Notes: generated from the letters alone by a model not told the origin. 64,000 nt of DNA from CBDCVD01 sp965224015 (GCA_965224015.1 OZ245032.1:2666001-2730000); one strand, 5' to 3'; shown: positions 1 to 9,381, counted from the stretch's first letter. Translations and numbers: made by a program.

Positions 1-1215
1 GTACCCGGCGCAGCGGCAGGGTTTGATCGCGCCCTTAAGCGCTGGGGCACCATGTCGTTGGGGGATGTGGCTCAGCCAGCCATCGAAATGGCCGAGAGCG
101 GGCGGGTTGGCGACTGGTTTACAACGCTGCAGGCCGCATTGATGGTCGAGGTACTGCGCCAAGACGCTGTCTCGTCAAGCATCTACCTGCCTGGCGGTAT
201 GCCCGTGCAGCCGGAACAGATTTGGCATATCCCTCAACTTGCCGAGACGTTGCGAGTCTATGCAAAGGGCGGCGCAGAGTCTTTCTATCGCGGTGGCCTC
301 GCGCGCAGCATGGTGCGGGACCTGCAAGCCGGTGGTTCCGACATCAGCGCACAGGATCTTGCAGCTTATGAGGTAGTCGAAGCCGAGGCCGAAACAGCTA
401 ACCTTCAGGGCACGCGTGTGCATACATTGGGAGATATCAGCGGAGGCACCCGCCTGCGAAAGTTTTTGACCGAGGTCGCGCGCTCCTTACCAGCGGGCTG
501 CGGTCCAAAGAGCCCCGAAACTTGGAGCGTTTATGCGGATGCTTTGAATCTGGCATGGCGAGAACATAACCAACGGATCGGTCGGGAAACCGAGAAGGGA
601 AGCTGCACGTCACATCTTTCCACAGCGGACTCTAAAGGCAATATGGTGGCCCTGACCCATACGCTGCTCAATCGCTTCGGGTCGGGCGTGTCGCTTCCCG
701 GCACCGGGCTATTAATGAACAATGCGGTCAGCTATTTTGATCCACGCGAGGGCTACCCGACTTCCATAGCTGGAAATGCCCGTGTCAACGCCTCCAACAT
801 GTGCCCGACCATCGTAAGCCGTGATGACACTGCGATCTTGGCCATCGGCGCCTCGGGCGGCAACCATATCATGCCTGCGGTCGCCCAAATTACTGCCTTG
901 ATGATAAATTTCAACCTGTCGCTCGAAGAGGCGATGAACCATCCGCGCATTGATGCATCGGACCGGGGCAGTATCAGGGTCGATCCCCGTCTTGGCGATG
1001 CTGTGCTCCGCGCGCTCGAGAAAAAGCACCACCTCGAAGTGGCACAGCCCATGGTCTTCCCAAAGCTCTACGCATGTCCATCCGCGGTCGCCCTTGCAGA
1101 GGGAGATTTCGTCGGTTTGAATGACCCCTCACAACCCGTTGGCAGTGCATTGGGGCCAAGGGTTTTTGCATGGAAACCACAACCTGCTGACCAAACCCAA
1201 ACGGTGCGGGCGTAG
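1..1215 (+). CDS. Gamma-glutamyltransferase family protein (5' end outside window)
   Basis: N-terminal nucleophile hydrolase that transfers or hydrolyses gamma-glutamyl groups, normally of glutathione, usually in the periplasm. The frame is open from base 1, and the first residues (VPGAAAGFDRAL) match the conserved interior of the family, so the ATG at 52 is internal and the true start lies upstream. The autoprocessing site is visible as S-C-T-S-H-L-S, with the catalytic Thr codon at 607, and the small-subunit motif FGSGVSLPGTGLLMNN follows. The C-terminal half is complete and ends in TAG. The downstream LysR gene is convergent, 21 bases away. Substrate cannot be read from the sequence; cephalosporin-acylase-like relatives are possible. 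Confidence 0.9.
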   Translation, partial: VPGAAAGFDRALKRWGTMSLGDVAQPAIEMAESGRVGDWFTTLQAALMVEVLRQDAVSSSIYLPGGMPVQPEQIWHIPQLAETLRVYAKGGAESFYRGGLARSMVRDLQAGGSDISAQDLAAYEVVEAEAETANLQGTRVHTLGDISGGTRLRKFLTEVARSLPAGCGPKSPETWSVYADALNLAWREHNQRIGRETEKGSCTSHLSTADSKGNMVALTHTLLNRFGSGVSLPGTGLLMNNAVSYFDPREGYPTSIAGNARVNASNMCPTIVSRDDTAILAIGASGGNHIMPAVAQITALMINFNLSLEEAMNHPRIDASDRGSIRVDPRLGDAVLRALEKKHHLEVAQPMVFPKLYACPSAVALAEGDFVGLNDPSQPVGSALGPRVFAWKPQPADQTQTVRA

Positions 1216-1236
1216 AGATCACCCACCTAGAGCATG

Positions 1237-2154
1237 TCAGGTCATGGGCGACAGAAACGAGACATGCTCTTCGGTGGATCGCGCATAATCGCAGGCAACC
1301 TGTCGCGCAAATTCCAGGGCGATCTCAGCGTTCCGCTTGCGGTTTCGTGTGACGACCTGGCACTGAATGCGCAACGGCGCGATCGGGTTTTTGGGTGTCA
1401 CAATCTGTAATCGCCCCTTCTCAATGTCCCGGCGCACAACGGCCGTCGGAATGGCGGAAAGCCCAACACCGGCACGCAGCATCTCGACGATCGTTGCAAG
1501 CGAATTGGCAAAATGGCGCGGGCCGGTGGTGCGCGACAGATGAGTCTCAACTGGCGAAAACAGTGGAGATGTCGGCGGGTAAAGGACAAGGTCCTTGGCC
1601 CCAATGTCCCTATTTGTCGCCGGTTGCGGAATATCACCCACCAAATCCGGCGCGCCAACCCAGCCAATGTCATATGACATTGAAAAAGAGGATGCAGAGG
1701 ATTCGTCCTTTGGCCGCATCGACAGGATGGCAATTTCCACCGCGTCTGCGCGTATGTCCCTCTCAATCTGCACATTTGACCCGATCGTGAATTCAACCTT
1801 GGTTGTTGGCATCTCTTCAGTAAGCCGCGCCTTGAGCATCGGCCCCCAGGTGAACATGATTGGGCCGACGGCCGCGATCCGAAGCGATGTTCGCCGATCT
1901 CGGTGGACCCGTTCCAACATGACATCCCGTTGCCGAATGATTTTTTCCGCGTGTTCCGCCAGTTCCTGCCCAAGATTGGTAAGCACAAGGCCACTTGGGT
2001 TTCGCTCGACCAATCGCGCGCCCACAAGCTCCTCCAAAGTCGCGATACGTGTCGAAACAGCTGGCTGTGTGACATGCAGCTTTTCGGCGACTTTTTGAAA
2101 GCTGCCGAGTTCGCGCAGCCAAAAAATCGCTTCTAGTTGTTTGAATTGAATCAT
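1237..2154 (-). CDS. LysR-family transcriptional regulator
   Basis: DNA-binding regulator with an N-terminal winged helix-turn-helix (residues about 1-60, including GSFQKVAEKLHVTQPAVS) and a C-terminal periplasmic-binding-protein-like effector domain. The start MIQFKQLEAIFW at 2154 is preferred because it fits the family; an in-frame upstream ATG would add 14 atypical residues and would run into a palindromic repeat. The gene is divergent from the aldolase / TRAP protein / dehydrogenase cluster at 2.3-5.1 kb, the usual position of a LysR activator of that cluster. This target is inferred from position only. Confidence 0.9.
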   Translation of the reverse strand: MIQFKQLEAIFWLRELGSFQKVAEKLHVTQPAVSTRIATLEELVGARLVERNPSGLVLTNLGQELAEHAEKIIRQRDVMLERVHRDRRTSLRIAAVGPIMFTWGPMLKARLTEEMPTTKVEFTIGSNVQIERDIRADAVEIAILSMRPKDESSASSFSMSYDIGWVGAPDLVGDIPQPATNRDIGAKDLVLYPPTSPLFSPVETHLSRTTGPRHFANSLATIVEMLRAGVGLSAIPTAVVRRDIEKGRLQIVTPKNPIAPLRIQCQVVTRNRKRNAEIALEFARQVACDYARSTEEHVSFLSPMT

Positions 2155-2182
2155 TTTTCCGTCGTCACCCCAGACCGTGCTC

Positions 2183-2225
2183 CTAGAGCGTGTCATGTCT
2201 TAATAGAAGCCATGACACGCTCTAG
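2183..2225. repeat. Perfect 15-bp inverted repeat, GAGCGTGTCA family
   Basis: Two 15-base arms (2183-2197 and 2211-2225, reading CTAGAGCGTGTCATG and its complement) are separated by 13 bases. Single arms of the same sequence recur near 1227, 25598, 33553, 41895, 46516, 46533, 57455 and 63362. This is the only copy here with both arms intact. It lies in the promoter gap between the LysR gene and the aldolase gene. No T-run follows, so a terminator role is unlikely. Confidence 0.85.
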
Positions 2226-2323
2226 ATGAGGTTATAGATTTTTTTAATGATAATCAAAAAAAACTTTGCTTTGCATAGAATGGACTAAGGGTGTTCCCTT
2301 TGGTCACTAACAGAGAGGAATTT

Positions 2324-3115
2324 ATGAACATACTTGTTCGTGAGCGGATGGAATCAATCCGGTCGGACTTGGCTGCTGGTCGACCGCTAAGCGGGGCGTG
2401 GTTGTTTATGGGAAGCCCCATCGCCGCTGAGATCATGGCCCAAGGCGCATTTGATTTTCTGATTTTGGATACTGAACACGCTCCCGGCGACAATACAACC
2501 TTGTATCATCAGATACGCGCCTGCGATGCGTCAGGGATGCCGGTTGTGGTACGGCTCGCGACTGCAGATCATAGCAAAATTATGCACGCCCTGGATGCTG
2601 GCGCCTCTGGGATCGCTGTTGCCGATGTAAGAGGCGCCAATGAAGTTCACGCTTTTGTGGCCTCATCATGCTACGCGCCTGCCGGGCGGCGTGGGACGCA
2701 TCGCATGGCTCGCGCCGCAGGCTACGGCTTGGACTGGACACGCTATGTCGGCGAAATCGCACCTGAGCTTGTAAAAATTGCTTTCATCGAGTCACCTGAG
2801 GGCGTGGAGAATGCACCAGACATTTGTTCGGTGGAGGGGCTTGATGCCGTGTTTATCGGCGCCGTTGATCTTGCCGCGTGTTACGGCAAATTGGACGAGC
2901 CAGACCACCCAGATATCGTCAATGCCAAAAGAGTTGTTGCGAAATCAGCGGCGGACGCTGGTGTTGCTTTAGGCGGCCTCGCGCCAAATGCGACGGCGGC
3001 GGCTCAGATGTTTGACGATGGCTATGCAATTGCGACCGTCGGCAGTGATCTCGCCTGGTTGCGCGAGGGCGTTGCTGCAACGATTGCCACCAAACGTAAA
3101 GAGGTTGCGCAATGA
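2324..3115 (+). CDS. HpcH/HpaI-family aldolase
   Basis: Class II (metal-dependent) aldolase of the HpcH/HpaI type, which cleaves 2-keto-3-deoxy acids or 4-hydroxy-2-oxoacids to pyruvate and an aldehyde. Conserved features are the GAW..MGSP N-terminal segment, DFLILDTEHAP near residue 45, the metal-ligand Glu in AFIESPEGVEN, and FIGAVDLA. The start at 2324 is chosen because AGAGGAA lies just upstream; a GTG at 2291 would add 11 residues. It overlaps the next gene by 4 bases and heads a cluster with a TRAP binding protein and a hydroxyacid dehydrogenase, suggesting catabolism of a sugar acid or hydroxy acid. Substrate unknown. Confidence 0.88.
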   Translation: MNILVRERMESIRSDLAAGRPLSGAWLFMGSPIAAEIMAQGAFDFLILDTEHAPGDNTTLYHQIRACDASGMPVVVRLATADHSKIMHALDAGASGIAVADVRGANEVHAFVASSCYAPAGRRGTHRMARAAGYGLDWTRYVGEIAPELVKIAFIESPEGVENAPDICSVEGLDAVFIGAVDLAACYGKLDEPDHPDIVNAKRVVAKSAADAGVALGGLAPNATAAAQMFDDGYAIATVGSDLAWLREGVAATIATKRKEVAQ

Positions 3116-4122
3116 GTTCGCATTCCTCATCCGGGCCATCTCGTCCAAAGTGGCAAGAAGTCGATGTCTGGTCCGCATCGGCCCAGGACATAACGCTGCG
3201 CCTTGCCCACGTGGTACGCGAGGGCGACCCAGCTTTCATCGCTGCCGAAACCTTCAAATCTGAGGTCGAAACAGCAACCAACGGTTCGGTCGAAGTCAAA
3301 ATCTTCCCAGCGGGTCAGTTGGGGAATAACCGCAAGCTTTTCACTCAGATTCAGTCTGGTGCAGTGGATATGACGCTGACTCCATATAACCTGCTGGCTG
3401 ATATTGAGCCGGCCATGGCTGTGACTGCGGCAGGCTATATGTTTGCCAGCTGGGATGAGATGAAAGCCGTTCTGGACGAGCCGACCCTCGGCGGAGCGTG
3501 GCACCAAACCCTGCTTGAAAAGGGAGGGCTCCGTGTGCTGAAGCCATTTTACTTCGGAACACGCAACCTGACGACAACAGACACGGCTGTCCGCAGCCCC
3601 GCGGATCTTGACGGTATGAAAATTCGCGCGGTGCCAAACCCCATGTCTCTGGCGAATGTCACTGGCCTTGGCGCGGCACCAACCCCGGTCGCGTGGCTGG
3701 AAACCTATCAAGCCCTGCGCCAGAAAACCGTTGATGGCCAGGAAAACCCGATTCCGGTGCTATACGCGGCTAAATTCTATGAGGTGCAGAAATACCTGAC
3801 CCGCACCGACCATCAGATGAGCGTTCTGCCCATCCTGATCCGTGAGGAGAGTTATAAGAGGCTAGATGACGCGCAGAAAGCAGCTGTCGAGGCTGCTGCC
3901 AAAGTTGCTGCGCAAGCAGGCACAACTGCCATGTTCGAACTCACCGAAAGCCTTGTTGCGGATCTGACCGCGAAGGGGATGACCATCATTGATCTGTCCG
4001 ATGAAGAAAAAGCCGTGTTCAGGGACTCCGTGCAGGCTGTACTAGACAAAGATGTGGACGGTGGCGCGCTTCCCGCGGGCCTGATGGCCGAGGTCCGTAG
4101 TTTCATCAGCGAACTGCAATAA
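3112..4122 (+). CDS. TRAP transporter DctP-type solute-binding protein lacking a signal peptide
   Basis: Binding protein of the tripartite ATP-independent periplasmic family, which captures carboxylates for a DctQ/DctM permease. Fold motifs are ITLRLAHV at the start of the mature region, FPAGQLG, the conserved Arg region DGMKIRAVPNP, and GQENP. The normal 25-residue hydrophobic signal sequence is absent: the N-terminus is polar and Ser/Pro/Lys-rich, although a SASA-Q sequence resembling a cleavage site remains just before ITLRLAH. The ATG overlaps the aldolase stop (ATGA). No dctQ or dctM gene is present nearby. It may be non-functional, or the N-terminus may have been rebuilt by a deletion. 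Confidence 0.82.
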   Translation: MSSHSSSGPSRPKWQEVDVWSASAQDITLRLAHVVREGDPAFIAAETFKSEVETATNGSVEVKIFPAGQLGNNRKLFTQIQSGAVDMTLTPYNLLADIEPAMAVTAAGYMFASWDEMKAVLDEPTLGGAWHQTLLEKGGLRVLKPFYFGTRNLTTTDTAVRSPADLDGMKIRAVPNPMSLANVTGLGAAPTPVAWLETYQALRQKTVDGQENPIPVLYAAKFYEVQKYLTRTDHQMSVLPILIREESYKRLDDAQKAAVEAAAKVAAQAGTTAMFELTESLVADLTAKGMTIIDLSDEEKAVFRDSVQAVLDKDVDGGALPAGLMAEVRSFISELQ

Positions 4123-4127
4123 AATCC

Positions 4128-5051
4128 ATGACGCTTGTTGCAGTATACGCTCCAAATCAGGAACGGCTCGCCTGGTGGGTTAACCACTTGGGCGAGTTGC
4201 TTCCCGAGTATCAAGTTGTGCGAGCTGACAGCGTTGTCGGTTCATCCGAAGTGGAATACGCCGTGGTATGGAAGCCGCCGGCCGGCACTCTAGCAGGCTG
4301 GCCGAACCTCAAGGCAACGATCTCCATCGGGGCAGGGATTGATCATGTTCTTGCTGATCCGCTCTATCCTGATGATGTTCCAATCCTGAAAACTATTGGG
4401 CCAGATATGATCCAACGCATGCGCGAGTTTGTTACGTTGCAGGTGCTGGTCGCCCATCGAGAAATGCCTTCCTTTGCTGCAGCGCAAGCTGATCGCGAAT
4501 GGCGACAGATTGTGACCCCAATCGCTCAAAAAAGAACGGTTGGCATCCTTGGTATGGGGCTCTTTGGCAAGGCCTGCGTAGCGCCGCTTGCTAACCTTGG
4601 GTTCAACGTGCGGGGCTGGTCGCGCCGCGGGACGACGGTGGAGGGTGCGATATCTTTTAAAGAAAGCGAACTCGATGAGTTTCTCACTGGGACTGAGATC
4701 CTCGTGTGTCTTATGCCGCTGACAGATCAAACAAAGGGCATCTTGAATAGCGCGCTCTTCGCCAAATTGCCCGTAGGTGCCCATGTCATCAACCTTGGCA
4801 GAGGACAGCATGTCGTCGAGCCAGATTTGCTTGCGGCACTGGAGATTGGTCAAGTGTCACATGCGGCGCTTGATGTTTTTGATATCGAGCCTCTTCCGGC
4901 AGAGCATCCTTATTGGACGCACCCCAATATCTCGATTACACCGCATATCGCCTCCATGATTGATCCCGTTTCCGGAGGAAGGGAAATCGCGAGAACCATC
5001 CAAAGATTCGATGCAATTAGCTCGTACATTTCCAGGACAGCTAAAGGCTAA
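4128..5051 (+). CDS. D-isomer 2-hydroxyacid dehydrogenase (GhrA-like)
   Basis: NAD(P)-dependent reductase of 2-oxoacids such as glyoxylate or hydroxypyruvate. The 307-residue length is close to GhrA rather than SerA. Seen: the nucleotide-binding loop GILGMGLFGKA, an Arg after the second strand (WSRR) favouring NADPH, the catalytic Arg region INLGRGQHVVE, the Glu in VFDIEPLP, and the catalytic His in ITPHIAS. It starts 6 bases after the TRAP protein gene, so it is probably co-transcribed and may reduce the aldehyde or oxoacid produced by the aldolase. Confidence 0.88.
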   Translation: MTLVAVYAPNQERLAWWVNHLGELLPEYQVVRADSVVGSSEVEYAVVWKPPAGTLAGWPNLKATISIGAGIDHVLADPLYPDDVPILKTIGPDMIQRMREFVTLQVLVAHREMPSFAAAQADREWRQIVTPIAQKRTVGILGMGLFGKACVAPLANLGFNVRGWSRRGTTVEGAISFKESELDEFLTGTEILVCLMPLTDQTKGILNSALFAKLPVGAHVINLGRGQHVVEPDLLAALEIGQVSHAALDVFDIEPLPAEHPYWTHPNISITPHIASMIDPVSGGREIARTIQRFDAISSYISRTAKG

Positions 5052-5065
5052 GTTGTCGAAACCGT

Positions 5066-5087
5066 CCCGATGCTCTTTTGCATCGGG
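5066..5087 (+). terminator. Hairpin downstream of the hydroxyacid dehydrogenase
   Basis: An 8-bp stem (CCCGATGC / GCATCGGG) with a TCTTTT loop lies 15 bases after the stop codon. No T-run follows, so this is either a factor-dependent terminator or an mRNA-end hairpin. Confidence 0.4.
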
Positions 5088-5170
5088 CACCTCTGGCTCG
5101 AAACTGGCATGCGAGGTGCTGCTGCATCTCATGGCATTTTTGCGTGCCAATGTCGGGTTCTTGATGTCGG

Positions 5171-5215
5171 AGGGCCCACCCCAGACGGCGTGTCTATAAA
5201 GCCATACCGCTGGTA
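5171..5215 (-). repeat. Degenerate fragment of the 101-bp element
   Basis: The segment from CCCACCCCAGACGGCG to ACCGCTGGTA matches the TACCAGCGG-side half of the 101-bp family found at 37-63 kb. The other half is unrecognisable or strongly diverged. It is the only trace of that family before 37 kb. Confidence 0.6.
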
Positions 5216-5231
5216 TGATTCATAGATGGCA

Positions 5232-6587
5232 CTATTCTTTCACTTTTACCCAAAAACTTTGCTTGCGGCCATGCTTTTCTCGCAGGCCCGAGACATAAGT
5301 ATCGTGATCTGGAAAGTCAGATGTTGGGGCAATGCGTTTTGCCAGATAGGCGCAATAGCCGAGGTCTCGCGCCGCATGGTGATAATATTTTGATGCTCCG
5401 CGCCTCAAGACACTTTCCACTTTCCGCCGGTATATCTGGGTTGCCGCATCAGGGTATTTTTCCGATAGATGTTCTGCGGCAAAGTTCAGAATATCATAAG
5501 ATGCGCCGTTTATCTCGCTTTCGCGTTTGTTGACAAGGCGAGAAGCAGCCTCCAGATCGGGCCATCGCACCAGGAAAGACAGGGCAGCCAACACATCCGG
5601 GAAGGCCTCGGCATGGGCAATGGCCTCACGCTCGGCCTCAAAGTCCTCGAAATCCGGCAGACGCCTTAAATAGTCGCGCAGATGCTCAGGGCTGAGAGTC
5701 TGCTTGAACCATGCAATCCGTTCCGCTTGTGCGTCCGGTCCGCGGCTCAATTTTTCCAGGGCTTCGATTTTCAGATCAATGCACCTGCGATCCTCTCCCC
5801 AACGCCTCCTGCCGGGTTTGTTGAGCCAGTCGAGGGCTTCTTCGGCTCTTCCTGCCGCTAAGAGCCTCTCAGCGATAGCCGGGGCTTCAAGGGCCAGTCT
5901 TTCTGGTTTAGCACTGACGTTCGCAATATAAGCATCGACGTCATTGTCCGCATCCGCCAAATCCCGCAGGGCGGAAGACATGCGCCTATTGTCTTTCGAT
6001 CCTTTGGCAGCTTTGCTGAGCAGGCTTTTCAGGTGTTTGCGCCCCTTAACTCCCAAAGCCTCTCCCGTGGCCTTGATAATAACATAGTGAACGCTGTAAC
6101 CTTTGCCGCTGAAAACATCGAAAACCCGTTCGGCGAGGGCAATTTCATCACGGTTTTCAACTTTCAGGCAGAGTTTTCCGAGGTTTTCGACAGCATAGCT
6201 GAAAACGTCTTCCGCCTCGCCGTGGCCATCTTCCAGGCGTTCGATCACACCATCGGAAAGGGCGATGAATGCCCACAACCTTTTAACCGCCTCTGCGGCA
6301 TCGGCATTGCCAAGCGTTGTGACAATGGTTTCGCATAAATCATCAAGTTCGTGAATATAGGTCTGGCACCTGTTCCAACTCACCATGGCGCGTGATCGGC
6401 CAATGGCGGCAATGCGTTTGGCGATACCGGCGCTCAGTTTGTCGCTGCCTTCTTCCGCCATGAGAATAAGGCGAACCCGTTTGGCAAGAACCGGGTCGTT
6501 GTCGCAACATTCTAGCAACAGATCGGCCAATCGGTCTGTACCCAGTGCTTTGAGCGTCTCACTTGTGATTTTCTTTTTTGAAGCCAT
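5232..6587 (-). CDS. DUF6880-type alpha-helical protein
   Basis: A 451-residue, mostly helical, charged protein without signal peptide or membrane segments. The opening (KKKITSETLKALGTDRLADLLLE) and later TPR-like helices (for example AERLLAAGRAEEALDWLNKPG) resemble proteins annotated as DUF6880, a family of unknown function. It stands alone between an unrelated dehydrogenase and tRNA genes. Family assignment is from memory of the sequence pattern; no activity can be proposed. Confidence 0.65.
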   Translation of the reverse strand: MASKKKITSETLKALGTDRLADLLLECCDNDPVLAKRVRLILMAEEGSDKLSAGIAKRIAAIGRSRAMVSWNRCQTYIHELDDLCETIVTTLGNADAAEAVKRLWAFIALSDGVIERLEDGHGEAEDVFSYAVENLGKLCLKVENRDEIALAERVFDVFSGKGYSVHYVIIKATGEALGVKGRKHLKSLLSKAAKGSKDNRRMSSALRDLADADNDVDAYIANVSAKPERLALEAPAIAERLLAAGRAEEALDWLNKPGRRRWGEDRRCIDLKIEALEKLSRGPDAQAERIAWFKQTLSPEHLRDYLRRLPDFEDFEAEREAIAHAEAFPDVLAALSFLVRWPDLEAASRLVNKRESEINGASYDILNFAAEHLSEKYPDAATQIYRRKVESVLRRGASKYYHHAARDLGYCAYLAKRIAPTSDFPDHDTYVSGLREKHGRKQSFWVKVKE

Positions 6588-7086
<499 letters not shown>

Positions 7087-7121
7087 GCAAAAACTACCAA
7101 AAAAACGCTTATCACGAACCC

Positions 7122-7184
7122 TATAGCAAAATGCGGGAAGAATACGGCAATGCCCATCAATCCTATTAAACGCATTTTGCTATA
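7122..7184. repeat. 63-bp palindromic repeat (TATAGCAAAATGCG family)
   Basis: Arms TATAGCAAAATGCG (7122-7135) and its complement (7171-7184) enclose a conserved interior. A copy of the same length is at 27045-27107, and a third, split by an insertion, is at 42044-42313. Function unknown; it could fold as an RNA hairpin of about 63 nt. Confidence 0.85.
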
Positions 7185-7421
7185 TAGTGCCGAAATCGCT
7201 TGTTGTAGACCTATGGCTTGCGGTAAAGTCGTTGTGTTTGGAGGAGAGTCCATTGTCGATAGATTTTGGGATATATCTGAACTGTCGGTTATGCTCGTTT
7301 TATACTCTTAATGTTAGGAAGTCGCGGCCTCTTATGTTAGGAAATCGCGGCGTAGCTTAGCGCGTTATGAGAATTTTGCGGGAATTTCAAAGTCCGCAGA
7401 GCAGGCCCGCTCAGCCATCCT

Positions 7422-7498
7422 GGCCCCGTAGCTCAGCCGGATAGAGCACCGGCCTTCTAAGCCGATGGTCGCAGGTTCGAATCCTGCCGGGGTCGCCA
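7422..7498 (+). tRNA. tRNA-Arg (UCU)
   Basis: Seventy-seven bases beginning GGCCCCGTAGCTCAG and ending CGGGGTCGCCA, with anticodon TCT in loop CTTCTAA and a T-loop GGTTCGAATC. Its last 17 bases are repeated at 18844-18860, marking it as the integration target of the element that follows. The tRNA itself remains intact. Confidence 0.96.
7482..7498 (+). other. attL core (3' end of tRNA-Arg)
   Basis: The 17 bases TCCTGCCGGGGTCGCCA recur exactly at 18844-18860 in the same orientation. The integrase gene ends 83 bases further on, the normal layout for tRNA-integrating elements. Confidence 0.9.
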
Positions 7499-7547
7499 CT
7501 TCCGCAAATCAGAGAATTTTCCCCTTTATTTTCAATATCTTGAAAAA

Positions 7548-7578
7548 GTGTGTCCCATTTTCGGATAGGTGTGTCCCA
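7548..7578 (+). promoter_or_regulatory. Two GTGTGTCCCA repeats beside attL
   Basis: Exact copies at 7548-7557 and 7569-7578, 21 bases apart (two helical turns), between the tRNA and the integrase stop. The same decamer occurs twice just inside attR, in the same orientation. They are candidate arm-type integrase or excisionase sites. Confidence 0.6.
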
Positions 7579-7580
7579 AA

Positions 7581-8585
7581 TCATAGGGTCTTCTCCAGGA
7601 GCAATTGTACCAACATTGTTCTATCGGCGGCGCGGGTGTACCGCTCGACTTCCGACAGACTCATGTGTCCGGCCAGGGCTGCGATTTGGTGCGTCGTTGC
7701 GCCTTGTTCCGCCCAATACACACAGAAGGCTTTTCGTAAGCCGTGCAAACGGGCAACCATGCCCGCCTCAAGGGCTGCTTGTCTGAATAAATTGCCAAGC
7801 CCTTCGGGCGTGAAGGGCTTGCCCCTTACAGACAAAATAAAGGCAGGCGCAATATCTGGCGTTTGGGCAATGACCCTGCGTAATTCGGCTGTAAGCGGTA
7901 CCTCCGCTGATGCGCCTGTTTTCTGGCGCTTGAATGATAAAATCTTGTTCTGGACGTTTCGGCGGCTTAGGCGCACCAAGTCGGCCCGCGCCGCGCCAGT
8001 GTAAAGCGCCAGGTCGAAAATCAGCCGCTCAAGTGTGCCAGTCTCCCAGCGGGTCTGGTATCGCTGAATATCGACTGCATCGGCAGTTGGAAAACCCTTG
8101 ATTTTCGGTTTTTCAATATCGACCCCCGCCGTTGGGTTTTTTGGAATGAACCGAAGCTTATACAGGTGAGCAAACACCGGTTTGAGAGCCTTTAATTCGT
8201 TGACGGCACTATGCCCGCCTTTGGCGTAAAGCGCTGTTTCAATAGTCTCTGCAGTGATAGTTGACAAAGGCCGCTCGCCTTGCACTTCGATATAACGGCG
8301 CAAAATTGCCGCTCTCGCCTTTTGAGTGGACGGCGCAAGCTCGCTATACTTTGGTGACGCCATATACATATCGACTGCCCAAGCGAATGTTCCACATTTT
8401 GGCGTGGGAGTGTTTGGCGGTCTGTCTTGCCAGCGTGCATGCTCTGCCGCCCATGCTGCTAACACACGCGGGTCATTCGGATTGAGTCCATGCACGCCAA
8501 GCGAGCGCTCAACATCCGCCCGCCGGTACGTATGGAACCACCGCCCTCGCCGCAATTTTGATCGTAGGTAAGGCATTTTCCTCAT
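7581..8585 (-). CDS. int: Tyrosine recombinase / phage integrase
   Basis: A 334-residue site-specific recombinase that would insert and excise the element at tRNA-Arg. There is an N-terminal SAM-like DNA-binding domain (about residues 70-160) and a C-terminal catalytic domain with the first Arg in YTGAARADL, H-x-x-R in LHGLRKAF, the third His in LAGHMS and the nucleophile Tyr in VERYTRAAD. All catalytic residues are present, so it may be active. It lies next to attL, pointing toward the tRNA, and overlaps the upstream small gene by 4 bases. Confidence 0.95.
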   Translation of the reverse strand: MRKMPYLRSKLRRGRWFHTYRRADVERSLGVHGLNPNDPRVLAAWAAEHARWQDRPPNTPTPKCGTFAWAVDMYMASPKYSELAPSTQKARAAILRRYIEVQGERPLSTITAETIETALYAKGGHSAVNELKALKPVFAHLYKLRFIPKNPTAGVDIEKPKIKGFPTADAVDIQRYQTRWETGTLERLIFDLALYTGAARADLVRLSRRNVQNKILSFKRQKTGASAEVPLTAELRRVIAQTPDIAPAFILSVRGKPFTPEGLGNLFRQAALEAGMVARLHGLRKAFCVYWAEQGATTHQIAALAGHMSLSEVERYTRAADRTMLVQLLLEKTL

Positions 8586-8776
8586 TTCGCTTCCGTTTCA
8601 GCGGTGAACGGTTTGTCCTGCCACTCATTATACTTTTCGCCATCGGGATAATCGAAGATTACGCCATCTGGCCCTACACGCTTGATTCGCGCTTTTGGGC
8701 AAAGCTCAAGCACAACCTTATGCACCTTCTTAACTTGGCGCTCGGTTGGCATTGATGGGGCAGCGCGGCGCGGCAT
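8582..8776 (-). CDS. Small element-encoded protein of unknown function
   Basis: Sixty-four residues, basic N-terminal half (PTERQVKKVHKVVLELCPKA), then a compact GPDGVIFDYPDGE segment. Its ATG..TGA overlap with the integrase start (4 bases) implies translational coupling. Its position directly upstream of int would suit an excisionase or integration cofactor, but no known family is recognised. Confidence 0.6.
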   Translation of the reverse strand: MPRRAAPSMPTERQVKKVHKVVLELCPKARIKRVGPDGVIFDYPDGEKYNEWQDKPFTAETEAK

Positions 8777-8779
8777 GAA

Positions 8780-9247
8780 TTAAAGCTCCTTTATAAATGC
8801 GCGCAATTTATCGGGAACGTTTTCTGCCAGATTTTTCCAATTGATCCCTGTGAACACCGAATACGGCCAATCCCCCGGCGTTTCAGGCCAAGATTTGATC
8901 GAACCTCCAGCCTCCAAAAACTCGCCGTTTCCATTTACGTAGGGAACCTTTGAAATTGTCGTGCATTCGGAAGCGGGCGATTCACCATGAATTATGGCCA
9001 ATATTTCAGACGCGCCCTGTTGCCCTACGAGGTATGCGTCGTGTCGACCAACGCCGATAAAGGCCAAATATCGGCCAATCCACATACCTATCACATCTTC
9101 CGCTGAAAATTTCCATCGGCCGTTCGCCTCGCGGTCCCCAAACTTGTGTAAAATAGAGCGAGCGCGGAGGTCGCGCTGCGCGTCCACATCTAACCCAGAA
9201 AGCGAGGCGGCCGTGGATGGCGTTATAAAATATTGATTATCAGTCAT
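8780..9247 (-). CDS. Hypothetical protein, possible helix-turn-helix in N-terminal half
   Basis: About 155 residues from the preferred start MTDNQYFITPSTAAS, which has GGAG eight bases upstream; an earlier in-frame ATG would extend it by up to 19 residues. The segment TAASLSGLDVDAQRDLRARSILH followed by WKFSAEDVIGMWI resembles the layout of MerR-like or excisionase-type DNA-binding domains that sense a site then a helix, but this is weak. Located 3 bases upstream of the 8582-8776 gene in the same transcription direction. Confidence 0.55.
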   Translation of the reverse strand: MTDNQYFITPSTAASLSGLDVDAQRDLRARSILHKFGDREANGRWKFSAEDVIGMWIGRYLAFIGVGRHDAYLVGQQGASEILAIIHGESPASECTTISKVPYVNGNGEFLEAGGSIKSWPETPGDWPYSVFTGINWKNLAENVPDKLRAFIKEL

Positions 9248-9381
9248 GGTCATAGCTCCGTTGTTTTGTAATTCGTTTATACCGAATTTTGACACAACGG
9301 TCAAGCCCTATTTTATGTAATTCGCCGAACGAGAGGATATTTGCCGCCATCTTGATCGCGCCGCCAATTCACGCCGCGAGT

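Noticed and set aside
7311..7351. Direct repeat ATGTTAGGAA(A/G)TCGCGGC before tRNA-Arg
   Set aside because: Two short copies only; possibly a duplicated promoter segment, but nothing else supports a function.
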